From Anabaena subtropica FACHB-260 (lineage in GTDB: Bacteria > Cyanobacteriota > Cyanobacteriia > Cyanobacteriales > Nostocaceae), in NCBI RefSeq assembly GCF_014697105.1, contig NZ_JACJRF010000011.1, positions 80,425 through 144,424 of the forward strand: DNA of 64,000 nucleotides, written 5' to 3'. Below are positions 24,702-34,641 of this stretch, one piece after another. The translations under genes were made by a program, and so were the position numbers. How positions within the stretch are numbered: position 1 is the stretch's first letter; each line of letters opens with the position of its first letter. The notes beneath the pieces are model-generated. The model searched no databases. It was not told the DNA's origin and worked only from the letters and a program-made list of their open reading frames with translations.

Positions 24702-26873
24702 TTACACACTTGCCATTTCCAGTGTTTCATACTGATCTAAAACAGTCACACTATCGCAAAATGCACTCGTCATCAGGAATTGTTTCACGTTCTCCGGTGC
24801 GCCGACGATATAGAGTTCAACATGAGAACCTAGTTTCTGCTTAGTGAAAATCAAAGCCCGCAAACCAGCAGTAGTAATACATTCTAGGTCTTGTAGTAGT
24901 AAGACTAGACGATTGATTGGCTGTTCTGTTGCTTTGCTAACTGCTTCCTGAAAACGTATGACACCATTGGCATCCAATAACCCAGTCAAGGAGATTTTGG
25001 CAATACCATTATTTACTTCCAGCACTGTTGCATCGAAAGATACTTGAGTTGGAAGCAGTCTGACTCTAACTTTCAGATCCTCTTGCGTAACTGGCAGTTT
25101 AACCGTCAGGCTTGCAGCATCAAAATCTGTATACTTTTGTCCATTGATCCAAACATCGCCAATTCTCACACTGCCTGGTGGTAAGATATCTGGAGCAACT
25201 CGCAGGATATTGTCTGAAAAGCCGCCTGGTTTGGGTTTGAAGTACAAATCCATTGGCTGTTTAGTAATCAACAGATTTGTATAAACACAAGCCAAGTAGG
25301 CTAGTTCAAAAGAATGATAACCACTCATGGAGTGACTACCCTTGCCTCGTTCTGTTCCTAGCAAGTAGGGTATCCCATTTGCCAACACATTGAAGTAAAT
25401 ACCCCCAGCTACGTAATCCAGGAACCAAGCATTATAGAAAGCTGCGGCTTCACGGGACTGGCGTTGATATTCAGGTTTATCAAGTGAGCCGGTCAGGATG
25501 AGATAGGCTAAGATAGCTTGTTCCTGCTGCCACCAAGCTTTTCGGTTATGCCAGACAAAGCGGTGTACTTCTTGTCCTGGTTTTAAGGTACGTTCCACGA
25601 CATCGTACCACCCCCCACGCTGTTGGTCGCTACCCACGGCTGGCATGATTTCGGCAATCTTTTCTGCCAGAGTGACATAGTTCTCTTTTGGTTTCAGATG
25701 GTTCATCCGCATGAGGTTCCAAGCAATTTTCAGGTTATGACCTACAACTGCTCGATTCTGCTGCCATCCCCAAGTTTTGTCGTGGCTCCAGTCTTCGTAA
25801 AAGCGTTCTTGGACAAATGGGCTATTGTCATAATCTGGGAATCGCTTTTCAATGGTGTCGAAGGTATACTCCAGGAAAGTGGCGTATTCTTCTTTACCAG
25901 TCGCCAGCCAAAGATTGATCAAATAAGCTGGGGCATGGTCTCCGACAGAGTTCCAGTTCTTCTTGGCGCGATTGTGGCCTAGAGTCTGGGAGTGGGGGCT
26001 AAGAGTAATCGGATCAATGTGGGAGAAAAACCCTCCTTTTTCTGTTTTGTCCAAGAAATACTTGTTAAACAGATTGATAGTCAAATCGATATCTTTGATG
26101 ATGCGTGGATCACCTGTAATCCGATAAGTTTGGGTGGGGCCAGCCAGAGCATAAATTTGCTCATAAGCTGGAATAGCGTCATAATCATCCCCAAATTCTG
26201 AGGAAAATATCTTCTGCTCGCTGCCACCTGGATTCACATCAACACCATGATACCAATAGCAAATTCCTTCGCCTTCATCCAGAAAACGCATATGTTGGCG
26301 CAGGTATTCAGTGCCTTTTTCCGCAGCCTCAAGATAGCGATCGTCCCCAGTCATCATGTAAGCTGTGGCAAAACCATAAACAAGGCGAGAAATAGTATCA
26401 GTTTCTTGACGATTACTATCTTCTTTAGAACCAACTAAACCGATACCAGTACGATATTTGCGATAATCAATTTCGCCATCTTCAAACTGGGCTTTGAGGT
26501 AAAAATCGCCCAGGCTTCGTATCTGTTTGACCCACCAATCTGGTCTTTCAAAAAGATACTCATTTTCGTTTCTACCCAGAAAAACTATATGTTTAGCTTC
26601 AAACTTCTGCTCATCTGCTTCTGGATAAAAAATGCCATACACAAAGAGATAGCAATTTGGCACGAGCATCGAATTTATTTGGCTAGTGCAATCAAAGAAA
26701 GGCTCATCTAAATTGCGTACTAACTCAGCGTAGGTCATTGAAGTTAATGCTATTTCAAATTTCCTACCATCTGAGGTTTTGAGTTCAAAAGTACCAGAAT
26801 CTCCTTTACTTGAATCAAAGGCAGTAACGTATCCAGCGATTAAATCTGAAAATGAAAAACCTATATTACTCAT
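24702..26873 (-). CDS. AGE-family epimerase/isomerase-like protein fused to a STAS domain
   Basis: A 723-aa three-part protein. Residues about 1-110 are an unrecognised beta-rich domain (AGYVTAFDSSKGDSGTFELKT). About 130-560 is an (alpha/alpha)6 barrel of the N-acylglucosamine 2-epimerase/cellobiose epimerase type (YGFATAYMMTGDDRYLEAAE, WYDVVERTLK, WHNRKAWWQQEQAI). The last 100 residues are a STAS domain (LLLQDLECITTAGLRALIFTKQKLG), with Thr residues at the position phosphorylated in anti-anti-sigma factors. The start at 26873 (MSNIGFSF) has AGGAG 8 nt upstream; the frame extends to 26900. It overlaps the 3' end of glgX by 8 bp, so the two are coupled. Sugar isomerisation plus partner-switch control is inference. 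Confidence 0.88.
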   Translation of the reverse strand: MSNIGFSFSDLIAGYVTAFDSSKGDSGTFELKTSDGRKFEIALTSMTYAELVRNLDEPFFDCTSQINSMLVPNCYLFVYGIFYPEADEQKFEAKHIVFLGRNENEYLFERPDWWVKQIRSLGDFYLKAQFEDGEIDYRKYRTGIGLVGSKEDSNRQETDTISRLVYGFATAYMMTGDDRYLEAAEKGTEYLRQHMRFLDEGEGICYWYHGVDVNPGGSEQKIFSSEFGDDYDAIPAYEQIYALAGPTQTYRITGDPRIIKDIDLTINLFNKYFLDKTEKGGFFSHIDPITLSPHSQTLGHNRAKKNWNSVGDHAPAYLINLWLATGKEEYATFLEYTFDTIEKRFPDYDNSPFVQERFYEDWSHDKTWGWQQNRAVVGHNLKIAWNLMRMNHLKPKENYVTLAEKIAEIMPAVGSDQQRGGWYDVVERTLKPGQEVHRFVWHNRKAWWQQEQAILAYLILTGSLDKPEYQRQSREAAAFYNAWFLDYVAGGIYFNVLANGIPYLLGTERGKGSHSMSGYHSFELAYLACVYTNLLITKQPMDLYFKPKPGGFSDNILRVAPDILPPGSVRIGDVWINGQKYTDFDAASLTVKLPVTQEDLKVRVRLLPTQVSFDATVLEVNNGIAKISLTGLLDANGVIRFQEAVSKATEQPINRLVLLLQDLECITTAGLRALIFTKQKLGSHVELYIVGAPENVKQFLMTSAFCDSVTVLDQYETLEMASV

Positions 26874-29031
26874 TGAATTCACTCCTAATTGGAAATTCAT
26901 TAACTGGAAACCATTTAGAAACTAGAACAACAACGCTACGTTCTTTAACAGAATAGACATTATCTGAAACTACAGTTTCTTCCCCTGGTTCGGCGATATC
27001 CATTGGAGAAGCAAGAGCCGTATCTATGACTCTGCACCATTTTCTACCTTTAATAGGGGGAATTTCAAAATCGAGATCCTCCCAGTACATATTGAGCATG
27101 ACGTGAATATCTGCTTCTCCATTAAAGCCCCCAAGGGTAAACGCGAGAACTCTGGCATGAGAGTCGTGCCAACCTGGTTTGAACAACTTGCAGCCATGCC
27201 AAGCAATATCTGCCAAGCCACGCTCGTTAACTTCACCAGTGAAAAAATAACTACGGCGTAAAGCAGAATGACAATAGCATTTGCGGAAATTAATCATCAG
27301 CTTGAAGAACCTGAAAATGTCAGCATTCTTCTCTGCCAAATTCCAATCTAACCAACTAATCTCGTTATCTTGACAGTAAGCGTTGTTGTTGCCTTTTTGA
27401 GTACGTCTGACTTCATCCCCAGCCACCAGCATGGGTACGCCTTGAGAGAGCATAAGAATGGCAGCAAAATTCTTAATCTGTCGTCGGCGTAATCCGTCGA
27501 TTTCTGGGTTATCAGTCTCTCCTTCAACACCACAATTCCAGCTTAAATTGTCATTGATGCCATCTCGATTGTGTTCCCCATTTGCTTCATTGTGCTTATG
27601 GTTATACGAAACTAAATCATTGAGGGTGAATCCATCATGACAGCTAATGAAGTTGATGCTATTAATTGGTAAATGTCTGCTCGATTGGTAAAGATCGGCA
27701 CTTCCCGCAAGTCGCCAAGCAACCGCCCCAACTATTCCTGGATCTCCTTTGACAAAGCGCCGAATGTCGTCTCGAAAACGTCCGTTCCATTCTGCCCAAC
27801 GATATCCAGGAAACTCCCCGATTTGATAAAGCCCGCCAGCATCCCAAGCCTCGGCAATGATTTTGGTGTCAGCTAAGGTTTCGGATGTTTCAATGTGCCA
27901 AATTACTGGGGGATGGAGCATTGGTACTCCATCTTGGCTACGAGATAAGATGGAGGCTTCATCAAAGCGGAAACCATCAACGTGCATCTCTTTGACCCAA
28001 AATTCCAGGCAATCTACAATTAATTTTTCTACTATGGGGTGGTTGCAGTTGACTGTGTTACCACAGCCAGAGTAGTCCATGTAGTACTGCTTATCCCAAT
28101 GTACTAGGTGATAAAAAATACTATTGAATAGTCCTTTGAAGTTGATGGTTGGGCCTTCATGATTGCCTTCGTCGGTATGGTTAAAGACTACATCCAGAAT
28201 GACTTCAATCCCTGCTTTATGTAATGCCTTGACCATATCTCGGAACTCGCGGATATGATTGCCAATATCAGGAAAAGCACAATATGAAGCTTCTGGAGCA
28301 AAGTAACTGTGTGGATTATATCCCCAGTAGTCTTTTAGTTGTTTGCCGTTGACTTCTCGGAGAATATTCTTTTCGTCAAAGTCAAAGATTGGTAGCAGTT
28401 CAACAGCTGTAATTCCTAACTCTTGCAAATAAGGAATTTTCTCGATAAGTCCAGAAAAAGTACCTGGGTGTTTGCAGCCAGAAGATGATGATCTGGTAAA
28501 TCCGCCAACGTGTACTTCATAAATGATGGTGTCATTCATGGAGTGATTGAGGGGGCGATCGCCTTCCCAATCATAATCAGATATATCGATAACTACACTA
28601 CGCATAGATGTAGCCATGTTATCTTTTGATCCTAGAGCATCGTTGCGTTGCCAAAGAGTGTTGGTATTTCCTCTAGCATAAGGATCAAGCAGCACTTTAT
28701 TTTCGTTAAAGCGGTGTCCTTCTTGGTGTAAGTCAGAATTACCATGCACTCGATAGGCATAGTGAGCGCCTGCTTTTAAGCCTCTCACATAGACGTGCCA
28801 AAAGTGGAAAGTTTTATTGATCTTGGGATTTAACTGAATAATTTTTGCTGGCTGTGGAGAATCATCCCGATCAAACAACAATAATTCCACAGAAGTACCG
28901 TGTTCTGAAAAGATGGAAAAGTTTACTCCCTCTTTGTCTGGCACTGCACCGAAAGGATGTGAACATCCCGGTTCTAATTGGTAATCAGGTGTTGCTAGTT
29001 CAACCTGATTTCTATCTGTAGTTAAAGTCAT
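26866..29031 (-). CDS. glgX: Glycogen debranching enzyme GlgX (isoamylase-type)
   Basis: A 721-aa GH13 enzyme that hydrolyses alpha-1,6 branches of limit glycogen. An N-terminal CBM48-like domain (about 20-125, HPFGAVPDKEGVNFSIFSEHGTSVELLLF) precedes the barrel. Catalytic motifs: GFRFDEASIL (nucleophile Asp), IIAEAWDAGG (acid Glu), SCHDGFTLNDLVSYNHKHNEANGE (transition-state Asp). Length fits GlgX/isoamylase. It is the first gene of an operon with the epimerase-STAS gene (8-bp overlap). A member of the shared promoter-like family lies about 430 bp upstream, which would give a long 5' leader. Confidence 0.95.
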   Translation of the reverse strand: MTLTTDRNQVELATPDYQLEPGCSHPFGAVPDKEGVNFSIFSEHGTSVELLLFDRDDSPQPAKIIQLNPKINKTFHFWHVYVRGLKAGAHYAYRVHGNSDLHQEGHRFNENKVLLDPYARGNTNTLWQRNDALGSKDNMATSMRSVVIDISDYDWEGDRPLNHSMNDTIIYEVHVGGFTRSSSSGCKHPGTFSGLIEKIPYLQELGITAVELLPIFDFDEKNILREVNGKQLKDYWGYNPHSYFAPEASYCAFPDIGNHIREFRDMVKALHKAGIEVILDVVFNHTDEGNHEGPTINFKGLFNSIFYHLVHWDKQYYMDYSGCGNTVNCNHPIVEKLIVDCLEFWVKEMHVDGFRFDEASILSRSQDGVPMLHPPVIWHIETSETLADTKIIAEAWDAGGLYQIGEFPGYRWAEWNGRFRDDIRRFVKGDPGIVGAVAWRLAGSADLYQSSRHLPINSINFISCHDGFTLNDLVSYNHKHNEANGEHNRDGINDNLSWNCGVEGETDNPEIDGLRRRQIKNFAAILMLSQGVPMLVAGDEVRRTQKGNNNAYCQDNEISWLDWNLAEKNADIFRFFKLMINFRKCYCHSALRRSYFFTGEVNERGLADIAWHGCKLFKPGWHDSHARVLAFTLGGFNGEADIHVMLNMYWEDLDFEIPPIKGRKWCRVIDTALASPMDIAEPGEETVVSDNVYSVKERSVVVLVSKWFPVNEFPIRSEFNE

Positions 29032-29458
29032 TTTGTCTTGCTGTCCTTACGGCATTGAATTAGTGGGTCATTTAGCACGATTTTAGCCATTAATAAAATT
29101 ATTAATGATGTTTCAGGATGATACTTTTAACGATTTATTAATGGCTGAATTTGTGTTTAATTATCCATTACTTGTTGATCACAAACAATATTGCTCTAAA
29201 AAATAATGGCATTAATTATAGTTATTTTTCGAGGCAATCTGGAGAATAAGAAATGATATTTTGTAACTGTTACTCCTTATTATACTGTTTTTCTGTAATG
29301 CCATTATCTTGAAAAAGACTTATCGGTTGTCTTGCTTACCCATTCATCTTCTATTCATTAGTATTTAGTAATTACTGAGTCAATTTGCGACTAAAATCAA
29401 AAAAATAAATCCACTCATTTCGGTAATTCAATTGCCTATTAAGTAGGTTATATTAATT

Positions 29459-29495
29459 AATATAAATGAGTGTATAACATAATTACAAGGGTTAA
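29459..29495 (-). promoter_or_regulatory. Shared promoter-like element (copy A, glgX)
   Basis: On the minus strand: TTAACCCTTGTAAT, in which TTGTAA is the -35; the -10 is TATATT 18 bp away (or TTATAT at 17). A block AAACATATCCCCAAAA lies just upstream, resembling the AAACTTCCTCCCAAA block of other copies. Predicted start near 29452, roughly 420 bp before glgX. Confidence 0.5.
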
Positions 29496-29582
29496 ATTTT
29501 GGGGATATGTTTGTATTGTTTTGATAATAGGTCTTTAGATAAGAAGTATTGGTTTTAATAATTGAATAAATTCAAATTATAA

Positions 29583-29608
29583 GATGCGTTTGCTCATGCT
29601 AACGCATC
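29583..29608 (-). terminator. Hairpin downstream of the GH63 gene
   Basis: 8-bp perfect stem GATGCGTT/AACGCATC with a 10-nt loop, followed on the minus strand by TTATAATTTG. It lies about 155 bp past the GH63 stop and could act as a weak terminator; it also resembles a common cyanobacterial GCGTTAGC-type repeat. Confidence 0.3.
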
Positions 29609-29761
29609 CTAATCGGAACAATAAAATTAGGCAAGTTACAACAAAGTTTTAGCTGCTTTGATAAATTAATAATCTATACCCTTAATTAATCATCAATCTT
29701 AACTTGCTGTTTTTGCGTATTGTTAATATTGTCAACACTTAGAAAAGGTTATCTAGCCAAA

Positions 29762-32422
29762 TTAATCTGACAACACCTGTTCTGCACATTGCTGGATTAA
29801 TTTGGCGATTAAACCCGTCCAACCAGTTTGATGACTAGCACCAATACCAGCGCCGTTATCTCCGTGAAAGTATTCATTGAAAAGAATCAGGTCACGCCAA
29901 TTTGGGTCAGTTTGGAATTTTTCGGTTCCACCATAAAAAGGTCTTTTACCAGAAGTATCTGTGAGAAAAATTTGGATTAGCCGTTGAGCTAATTCAATTG
30001 AGACTTCCTTGAGGGTCATCATTTGCCCAGAACCAGTTGGACACTCAACTTTGAAATCGTCACCGAAGTAGCGATAGAACTTTTGCAGCGATTCTAGGAG
30101 TAGATAGTTAATGGGAAACCAAATTGGGCCACGCCAGTTAGAATTACCGCCAAACATCCCTGTAGTAGATTCAGCAGGTTCGTAATCAACTCGATACTGC
30201 TGTCCATCCACTGTTAAAACGTAAGGGTGGGACGCATGAACTTTAGAAACAGAGCGAATACCATAAGGACTGAAGAATTCCGTTGCATCTAACATCTTTT
30301 CTAGAATGCGACGGAGTTTATCTGGATAAGCGATCGCTAGCAGTCGGCGCTCACCAATCCCTTGTTTCTGCATACAAGCGATATTTCGGGTCAGATCAGG
30401 GCGATTTTGCAAAAACCATTGCGTCCGTTGCTTAAAGCCTGGGAGTCGCTCTAAGGTTTCTGGTTCTAAAATGCTCACGGCACACAATGGGATTAATCCT
30501 ACAAGCGATCGCACTTTCATCGGCAACTGATGACCATCTGGTAAATTTAGCGCATCGTAGTAAAAACCATCACTTTCATCCCATAATGCTATTTCCGCAT
30601 CACCAACGCCGTTCATGGCATCAGCAATATAGAGGAAATGCTCGAAAAACTTGCTGGCGATGTCTTCATAGGTAGAATTTTCCTTTGCTAACTCTAAGGC
30701 GATCGTCAGCATATTCAGACAATACATCGCCATCCAACTTGTGCCATCTGCTTGTTGCAGATATCCACCAGTCGGTAGCTGAACGCTCCGGTCGAAGACA
30801 CCAATATTGTCCATACCTAAAAAGCCACCCTGAAAGATATTTCTGCCTTCTAAATCTTTCCGGTTAACCCACCAAGTAAAGTTCAGCAGTAATTTCTGAA
30901 AAACACTCTCCAGAAATTTTTTATCCGCATGACCATAGATTTTCTGCTCAATCTGATAAACCTGCCATGCAGCCCAAGCATGAACGGGCGGATTTACATC
31001 ACCAAAAGCCCATTCATAAGCTGGTAGCTGACCGTTAGGGTGCATATACCACTCCCGTGTCAAACGAGTGAGTTGCAACTTAGCAAAGTCTGGGTCAATC
31101 ATTGAGAGGGGAATTACATGAAAAGCTAAATCCCAAGCTGCAAACCAAGGATATTCCCATTTGTCGGGCATGGAAAGTACATCATCGTTAAACACATGAA
31201 ACCATTCATGGTTTCTGCCATTCAGCCGTGATGCTGGTGGTGGCGGGCCGGACGGATCGCCTTTTAACCATTTCTCCGCTACATAATAGTAAAATTGTTT
31301 ACTCCACAACATTCCAGCAAATGCCTGTCGTTGCACATTCCGCCTGTCCTCTGACATTGGGAGAGGACAAATCTTCTGATAGAATTCATCCGCCTCGCGC
31401 TGGCGCTGTTGCCAAATTGTGTCAAATTCAGTCCCGAATGGTGCAATTAAATTTTGCGCGTCACTTAATCGCAACCGCACTGTCTTGGTTTCACCTGCAC
31501 CAATGTGTAATTCGTAACGAGCTGCGAACTTAGTGCCAATGCGATTGGGATTGACGGCTGTTTTTTGCCCATTTACGACATAATTGTTAATTCCATCTTT
31601 AACATAATCCGAAGAATTGCTAACCCCAAACAATTTTTGACTATTAGTTTCATTTTCTGTAAAAAGTAATTCTGAGGTTTGATTACAGTACAGCCATCGA
31701 GTTTCTAAAGAGGGGTGATAAGCTTCGATGGTGCTGAGGTCAGAGTTAGATTGGCTAATTTTCAGCCACGGCTTTTCTTCTTGATTTGCAGTCCAAGACC
31801 AAGTGTTGCGAAACCAGAGGGTTGGTAGCAAATGCAGCGTTTTTGCTTCTGGGCCTCGGTTAATTACACTGATCTCAATCAAAATGTCGTCGGGTGAAGC
31901 CTTGGCGTACTCAACGAATACATCAAAATAACGGTCTTGGTCAAATATACCCGTGTCGATTAATTCAAACTCTGGCCCTTGGCGATCTCTGCGTTGATTT
32001 TCTTCTACTAGCTGGTTGTATGGAAAAGCAGCCTGGGGATATTTATAAAGATATTTCATGTAGGAGTGAGTCGGGGTGTTATCCAGGTAGAAGTAATATT
32101 CTTTGACATCTTCCCCGTGATTCCCTTCATTCCCTGTTAGTCCGAAAAGTCTCTCTTTGAGAATTGCATCTTCACCATTCCAAAGAGCGATCGCAAAACA
32201 TAGTCGCTGATGATTGTCGGAAATTCCGGCAATTCCATCCTCTCCCCAGCGATAGGCGCGGGAGCGGGCATGATCGTGGGGAAAGAATTCCCAAGCTTTA
32301 CCATCAGGGCTATAGTCTTCCCGCACTGTTCCCCACTGACGCTCACTTAGGTAGGAACCCCATCGTTTCCAGTAGGCTGTGCGATCGCGGTCTGCTGCTA
32401 ATCTTGATTCTTCTTGGGTCAT
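29762..32422 (-). CDS. GH63-type glucosidase (MGH1-like (alpha/alpha)6 barrel)
   Basis: An 886-aa soluble protein of the MGH1-like/GH63 group. The N-terminal half ([46 protein letters not shown]) is the characteristic beta-sandwich start; the C-terminal half is a helical barrel with [53 protein letters not shown] and [16 protein letters not shown]. Eukaryotic relatives trim N-glycans; bacterial ones act on glucosides such as mannosyl- or glucosylglycerate and short alpha-glucans. Substrate here is not known. Its place next to glgX and the AGE-like gene points to storage-sugar or compatible-solute turnover (inference). It lies 131 bp downstream of an SDR gene on the same strand. Confidence 0.88.
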   Translation of the reverse strand: MTQEESRLAADRDRTAYWKRWGSYLSERQWGTVREDYSPDGKAWEFFPHDHARSRAYRWGEDGIAGISDNHQRLCFAIALWNGEDAILKERLFGLTGNEGNHGEDVKEYYFYLDNTPTHSYMKYLYKYPQAAFPYNQLVEENQRRDRQGPEFELIDTGIFDQDRYFDVFVEYAKASPDDILIEISVINRGPEAKTLHLLPTLWFRNTWSWTANQEEKPWLKISQSNSDLSTIEAYHPSLETRWLYCNQTSELLFTENETNSQKLFGVSNSSDYVKDGINNYVVNGQKTAVNPNRIGTKFAARYELHIGAGETKTVRLRLSDAQNLIAPFGTEFDTIWQQRQREADEFYQKICPLPMSEDRRNVQRQAFAGMLWSKQFYYYVAEKWLKGDPSGPPPPASRLNGRNHEWFHVFNDDVLSMPDKWEYPWFAAWDLAFHVIPLSMIDPDFAKLQLTRLTREWYMHPNGQLPAYEWAFGDVNPPVHAWAAWQVYQIEQKIYGHADKKFLESVFQKLLLNFTWWVNRKDLEGRNIFQGGFLGMDNIGVFDRSVQLPTGGYLQQADGTSWMAMYCLNMLTIALELAKENSTYEDIASKFFEHFLYIADAMNGVGDAEIALWDESDGFYYDALNLPDGHQLPMKVRSLVGLIPLCAVSILEPETLERLPGFKQRTQWFLQNRPDLTRNIACMQKQGIGERRLLAIAYPDKLRRILEKMLDATEFFSPYGIRSVSKVHASHPYVLTVDGQQYRVDYEPAESTTGMFGGNSNWRGPIWFPINYLLLESLQKFYRYFGDDFKVECPTGSGQMMTLKEVSIELAQRLIQIFLTDTSGKRPFYGGTEKFQTDPNWRDLILFNEYFHGDNGAGIGASHQTGWTGLIAKLIQQCAEQVLSD

Positions 32423-32490
32423 GGCGATTTTGGATTTCGGATTTTAGAGACACTGTATTGCAGTAAGCATTCCGTGTTGATACTCGTAAG

Positions 32491-32508
32491 GAACAGTACA
32501 TTCTGTTC
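32491..32508. promoter_or_regulatory. 18-bp palindrome, possible operator
   Basis: GAACAGTACATTCTGTTC: 6-bp inverted halves GAACAG/CTGTTC separated by 6 nt, about 70-85 bp upstream of the GH63 start. It has the shape of a homodimer-binding site. It does not fit the cyanobacterial LexA spacing exactly. Confidence 0.3.
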
Positions 32509-32553
32509 TCGAGATCAAAAAAACTCTTGAATGGTACAGCCAACACAAATAGC

Positions 32554-33327
32554 TTACTGCTCATGATAGTTTCGGCTCAGTCCTCCATCTACATAGAAGG
32601 TTGCGCCTGTGATGTAGTCGGCATCTTTTGAGGCTAAAAACGCAACTATGGGGGCGATATCTTCCGGTTTGCCTAAACGACCCAAAGGAATGTTCTTGAG
32701 CAACGCTCCCAATTTTTCAGGGTCGTTTAATAGTTTACTATTGATTGGTGTCTCAATTGCTCCAGGAGCCACGTTGTTAATTGTGATTCCCAAAGGGCCA
32801 AGCTCAACGGCCAGATTACGCATCATCATCTTGACACCACCCTTGCTAGCACAGTAGGGAGTGAAGTGAGGAAATGCTATTTCTTCATGGGTAGAGCTAA
32901 TATTGATGATTTTGCCAGTTCGCTTGGTTTCGATGAAGTGCTGCACTATTGCTTGAGTGGCGAAAAATGTGCCTTTGAGGTTGAGATTAATTACTGCATC
33001 ATAGTCGGCTTCGGTAATATTCCAGAAGTCAGCATTTCGACCGTCAATTCCAGCATTATTCACAAGAATATCTAGTTTGCCAAAGTATTGAATACCCTGG
33101 TCTATCATCTGGCGAATATCGCTGATTACACTTAAGTCAGCTTTAATAATCAAACCTTTGCATCCAGCCACTTCCACTTTAGACAAAGTTTCTTGAGCGC
33201 CTTCGGGATGAGAGCGATAGTCTATGACAACATCCGCACCTTGTTCAGCAAGATGTACAGCAATAGCTTGACCTATTCCCCCACTGCTACCAGTGACTAA
33301 AGCTACCTTACCTTCTAATTTCTTCAT
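32554..33327 (-). CDS. SDR oxidoreductase, glucose 1-dehydrogenase-like
   Basis: A 257-aa classical short-chain dehydrogenase. The NAD(P) motif is TGSSGGIG (about residues 12-19), NNAG at about 89, catalytic Ser in NISSTHEE, and YCASK with Tyr/Lys at about 158-162; the C-terminus ends YVDGGLS, typical of glucose/3-oxoacyl reductase-like members. The ATG at 33327 has AAGGA 8 nt upstream; the frame continues to 33426 through repeat DNA. It could be cotranscribed with GH63 (131-bp gap), suggesting oxidation of a released sugar (inference). Confidence 0.9.
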   Translation of the reverse strand: MKKLEGKVALVTGSSGGIGQAIAVHLAEQGADVVIDYRSHPEGAQETLSKVEVAGCKGLIIKADLSVISDIRQMIDQGIQYFGKLDILVNNAGIDGRNADFWNITEADYDAVINLNLKGTFFATQAIVQHFIETKRTGKIINISSTHEEIAFPHFTPYCASKGGVKMMMRNLAVELGPLGITINNVAPGAIETPINSKLLNDPEKLGALLKNIPLGRLGKPEDIAPIVAFLASKDADYITGATFYVDGGLSRNYHEQ

Positions 33328-33374
33328 TGATTTTATCCTTCTAGAGTATTTGATGTATTTTGGATCTGATAAAT

Positions 33375-33597
33375 GACCGAAGAAAGGCAGAGGGCAGGAG
33401 GCAGAAGGCAGAAGGAAGAAATACATTTTTGCCCTCTGCTAAAGGGGACACAAGCCCCTAAATTTACTTATGAAAAAATCAGAAAATATGTATTTCGAGA
33501 CGCGCAGAGCAAGAAATACTGTGTCCTTGTTAAATCCCCTAAATTTATTTATGGGGATTCCCTTCTGCCCTCTGCCGTCGTACTTCTGCCTTCTTAA
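33375..33597. repeat. Composite inverted repeat with G/A-rich heptamer ends
   Basis: The left end is a purine tract of GGCAGAA/GGCAGGA heptamers (33380-33418); the right end is its complement-like CTTCTGCCCTCTGCC...CTTCTGCC (33562-33596). Between them two more matching patches occur (CCCCTAAATTTA near 33457 and again near 33537). It fills most of the 360-bp gap between the SDR and MIP genes. No gene is seen inside; a frame at 33373-33597 is only a by-product of the repeat. Confidence 0.5.
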
Positions 33598-33688
33598 TCT
33601 CACTTCCAGGCATATTGTGCTGTGACAGCAACTAGTGAATTAAGAAAAAATTCCAGAAAATTTATCGGTCTAGATACCGAAATTAAAT

Positions 33689-34498
33689 TTATTCATGCTT
33701 TTTCAGATGTGGGACTTTAACATTTTTAAAAATACAACGATAATTTGGAACATGAAAAAGTTTGCCTGTTAAAACTTCACGTTCACCCATAGCTATCAGT
33801 TGAAAAACTCCTACAGCAGTCAATGCCCCTAGTGGAGATGCAATACAATAAATCCACTGGTTTTGCCAAGACCATGCTAGTAAAGCAGGCCCAATGCTGC
33901 GTGCTGTATTCAAGCTAGTGCCAGAAATGGGCGCTCCCAACCAAACCATAGTTGCAGCCAGAAGCCATACCATTAAAGGTGTCCAGCGCAATAATTGATG
34001 ATGGCTTAAGAACATGAAGATAGACAAGAATAACAAAAATGTCATGAAAACTTCAGCTATAAATACATACCATAATGGATAACCGATTCCCGGTAAAGTA
34101 ATACAATAATTGACGCTAACAAGGTAATTTCTCCACAAAAATAATGCTAGCGACGCGCCTAAAAATGCACCAATGAATTGACCAAAAATATATCCAATCA
34201 AGTCATGTTTGTGCATCTTTCCTTGCAGCCAGAATGCAAATGATAAGCAAGGGTTGAGGTGCGAACCACTCAGTTTTCCCAAAGGAGAAATACTAAATAA
34301 TGCACCACTTCCAGCAAATATGAGACCATTAATTAATAAACGGGGACTCACTGCTGGGATGAAATGCTCCATAGGCAAACCTTTGCCAAAATTGAAAGTG
34401 ATTATACTAAATCCCACCAAGATATTGAAAGCTGTTCCCAACAACTCTGCACCATATTCAGACCAGTTAAGAGTTTTCCAATTAGTGAAAGCATTCAT
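33689..34498 (-). CDS. MIP/aquaporin-family channel with altered NPA motifs
   Basis: A 269-aa membrane protein with six hydrophobic segments and two half-helices. The first pore motif reads HLNPC (residues 80-84) and the second SLNTARSIGPA (195-205), so the classical NPA/NPA pair is changed to NPC/NTA, while the Arg after the second motif is kept. Such changes are seen in atypical MIPs conducting small solutes other than water; here permeant is unknown. It sits 143 bp downstream of the VOC gene on the same strand and may be the last gene of the DJ-1/ThDP operon, although a MITE-like element lies between. Confidence 0.85.
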   Translation of the reverse strand: MNAFTNWKTLNWSEYGAELLGTAFNILVGFSIITFNFGKGLPMEHFIPAVSPRLLINGLIFAGSGALFSISPLGKLSGSHLNPCLSFAFWLQGKMHKHDLIGYIFGQFIGAFLGASLALFLWRNYLVSVNYCITLPGIGYPLWYVFIAEVFMTFLLFLSIFMFLSHHQLLRWTPLMVWLLAATMVWLGAPISGTSLNTARSIGPALLAWSWQNQWIYCIASPLGALTAVGVFQLIAMGEREVLTGKLFHVPNYRCIFKNVKVPHLKKHE

Positions 34499-34527
34499 AG
34501 GTTTCTTTCATCTGAACAACAGTTAAA

Positions 34528-34624
34528 CTGTATACAGCAATTTCATATAGGTTTTGAACAAAAATTAGCTAGTGAAGAAAGATTTTGAGTTTGTTCATCT
34601 TCTATTGAGAAATGCTGTATATAG
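34528..34624. mobile_element. MITE-like element with CAGCAATTTC ends
   Basis: About 97 bp with inverted ends CTGTATACAGCAATTTC (34528-34544) and GAAATGCTGTATATAG (34609-34624). No coding content. An element with similar TACAGCA termini lies at 51823-51906. Probably a non-autonomous derivative of an IS630/Tc1-like element (TA at the ends); that class is inference. Confidence 0.5.
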
Positions 34625-34641
34625 TTAAGTGGAAATTACTC

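Larger units (their letters stand above)
29032..29761. other. Long A/T-rich leader region upstream of glgX
   Basis: A 730-bp stretch between the GH63 gene and glgX, both on the minus strand. It holds a promoter-like element at 29459-29495 and a GATGCGTT/AACGCATC hairpin at 29583-29608 that could terminate the upstream GH63 transcript. No coding sequence was found; the composition is very A/T-rich. Confidence 0.6.

Noticed and set aside
26247..28075. Plus-strand frames inside the AGE-STAS and glgX genes
   Set aside because: All are antisense to strongly conserved enzyme motifs.
32491..32508. Palindrome as a LexA (SOS) box
   Set aside because: The cyanobacterial LexA spacing (AGTAC-N4-GTTCT type) is off by one base; kept only as an unidentified palindrome.
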